A DNA stretch of 7,024 nucleotides from assembly GCA_023420745.1 (NCBI GenBank), contig JAEZVQ010000081.1:1-7024 (forward strand). Reading direction: 5' to 3'. The notes beneath the pieces are model-generated. The model made no database searches, was not told the origin of the DNA, and saw only the letters and a program-made list of their open reading frames with translations. Position 1 is the stretch's first letter, and each line of letters opens with the position of its first letter. This DNA comes from Actinomycetes bacterium (lineage in GTDB: Bacteria > Actinomycetota > Actinomycetes > Actinomycetales > Actinomycetaceae). The translations under genes were made by a program, and so were the position numbers. This document shows positions 6,505 through 7,024 of the stretch, one piece after another.

Positions 6505-7024
6505 CAGTGTTCCTTTCGATCGCTGGTGAGAACTTTGCGCAAGTAGCGGCCGGTGTGCGACGCTTCGACGGTGGCAACCTTTTCGGGGGTACCTTCCGCG
6601 ATAACGCGGCCACCGCCGGCACCGCCCTCGGGTCCCATGTCAATGATCCAGTCTGCGCATTTGATGACGTCAAGGTTGTGTTCGATGACGATCACCGTGT
6701 TGCCCTTGTCAACGAGACCGTTGAGGACGAGGAGCAGTTTGCGAATATCCTCGGAATGAAGCCCGGTGGTGGGCTCGTCGAGGACGTAGACGCTGCGCCC
6801 GCGAGAGCGTCGCTGCAGTTCGGAGGCGAGTTTGACACGCTGCGCTTCCCCACCGGACAGCGTTGTCGCTGACTGTCCCAATCGCACGTAGCCCAGCCCA
6901 ACCTCGACCAGCGTATTGAGGTGACGGGCGATGCGTGGCACGTGGGCGAAGAACTCGGCGGCTTGACTGATGGGGAGGTCGAGAACATCGGCGACAGTCA
7001 ATCCCTTGTAGGTAATTTCCAAGG
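6504..7024 (-). CDS. uvrA: UvrABC system protein A (excinuclease ATPase), C-terminal part only
   Basis: Damage-sensing ABC-type ATPase of nucleotide excision repair that loads UvrB at lesions. Only the last 173 residues are in the window; the gene continues past the right edge. The first residues, LEITYKG, normally follow directly after the C-terminal zinc-binding module, which would lie just outside. Visible parts of the second ATPase domain: the [29 protein letters not shown] signature region (residues 41-69 of this fragment, ABC signature LSGGEAQ), Walker [11 protein letters not shown] (78-87), and the H-loop [10 protein letters not shown] (112-121). The tail [13 protein letters not shown] is typical of UvrA. 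The protein ends 12 residues or fewer after it, so it lacks the longer basic tail I recall from mycobacteria. The stop TGA at 6506-6504 overlaps the SDR start. The TTG at 7022 is an internal Leu codon, not a start. Confidence 0.97.
   Translation of the reverse strand, partial: LEITYKGLTVADVLDLPISQAAEFFAHVPRIARHLNTLVEVGLGYVRLGQSATTLSGGEAQRVKLASELQRRSRGRSVYVLDEPTTGLHSEDIRKLLLVLNGLVDKGNTVIVIEHNLDVIKCADWIIDMGPEGGAGGGRVIAEGTPEKVATVEASHTGRYLRKVLTSDRKEH
6511..6516 (-). promoter_or_regulatory. Ribosome binding site of the SDR gene, inside the uvrA 3' end (AAAGGA)
   Basis: AAAGGA on the minus strand lies 6 nt before ATG 6504, within the last codons of uvrA. The SDR can thus be initiated on the uvrA message, either by ribosomes ending at TGATG or independently. 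Confidence 0.65.

Noticed and set aside
1..7024. Mobile elements, CRISPR, tRNA/rRNA or a novel defence system
   Set aside because: All DNA except short spacers belongs to recognisable housekeeping genes; no transposase, terminal repeats, repeat-spacer array or RNA gene is visible.

Overview
This window is ordinary core chromosome of a high-GC Gram-positive bacterium (Actinomycetota). GC is roughly 60% by eye. UvrC begins with the actinobacterial-type N terminus MADPAQYRP, GlnA resembles the mycobacterial GlnA1 type, and the acyl-CoA synthetase resembles mycobacterial FadD15 along its whole length. A member of or near the Mycobacteriales is therefore plausible. The genus cannot be fixed from the sequence.

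Layout, left to right: (1) uvrC on the minus strand, entering from the left edge with its C terminus outside, starting at a GTG at 1733. (2) A 140-bp divergent spacer holding an inverted repeat and a pair of direct repeats. (3) glnA (type I glutamine synthetase) on the plus strand, 1874-3301. (4) A 27-bp convergent gap with a 12-bp perfect palindrome. (5) ogt (O6-alkylguanine-DNA alkyltransferase) on the minus strand, 3329-3880, with a GTG start behind a strong AGGAGG. (6) A 101-bp divergent spacer with a 16-bp imperfect palindrome. (7) A FadD15-like long-chain acyl-CoA synthetase on the plus strand, 3982-5793. (8) A 9-bp convergent gap. (9) A short-chain dehydrogenase/reductase on the minus strand, 5803-6504, coupled by a TGATG overlap to (10) uvrA on the minus strand, of which only the C-terminal 173 residues lie in the window.

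The transcription units alternate strictly. The minus strand carries three DNA-repair genes: uvrA and uvrC of nucleotide excision repair, and ogt for direct alkyl-damage reversal. The plus strand carries two metabolic genes, for nitrogen assimilation and fatty-acid activation. UvrA recognises lesions with UvrB, and UvrC then incises both sides. Ogt removes O6-alkylguanine directly. The SDR is probably co-transcribed with uvrA, but its substrate is unknown.

All genes appear intact apart from the two cut by the window edges. I found no mobile element, RNA gene, CRISPR array, phage signature or convincing novel system. The observations worth a second look are small: possible regulatory repeats in the two divergent spacers, a Ser/Asp-rich insert in the UvrC endonuclease domain, and a variant P-loop in the acyl-CoA synthetase. 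No stretch over 300 bases lacks a gene.
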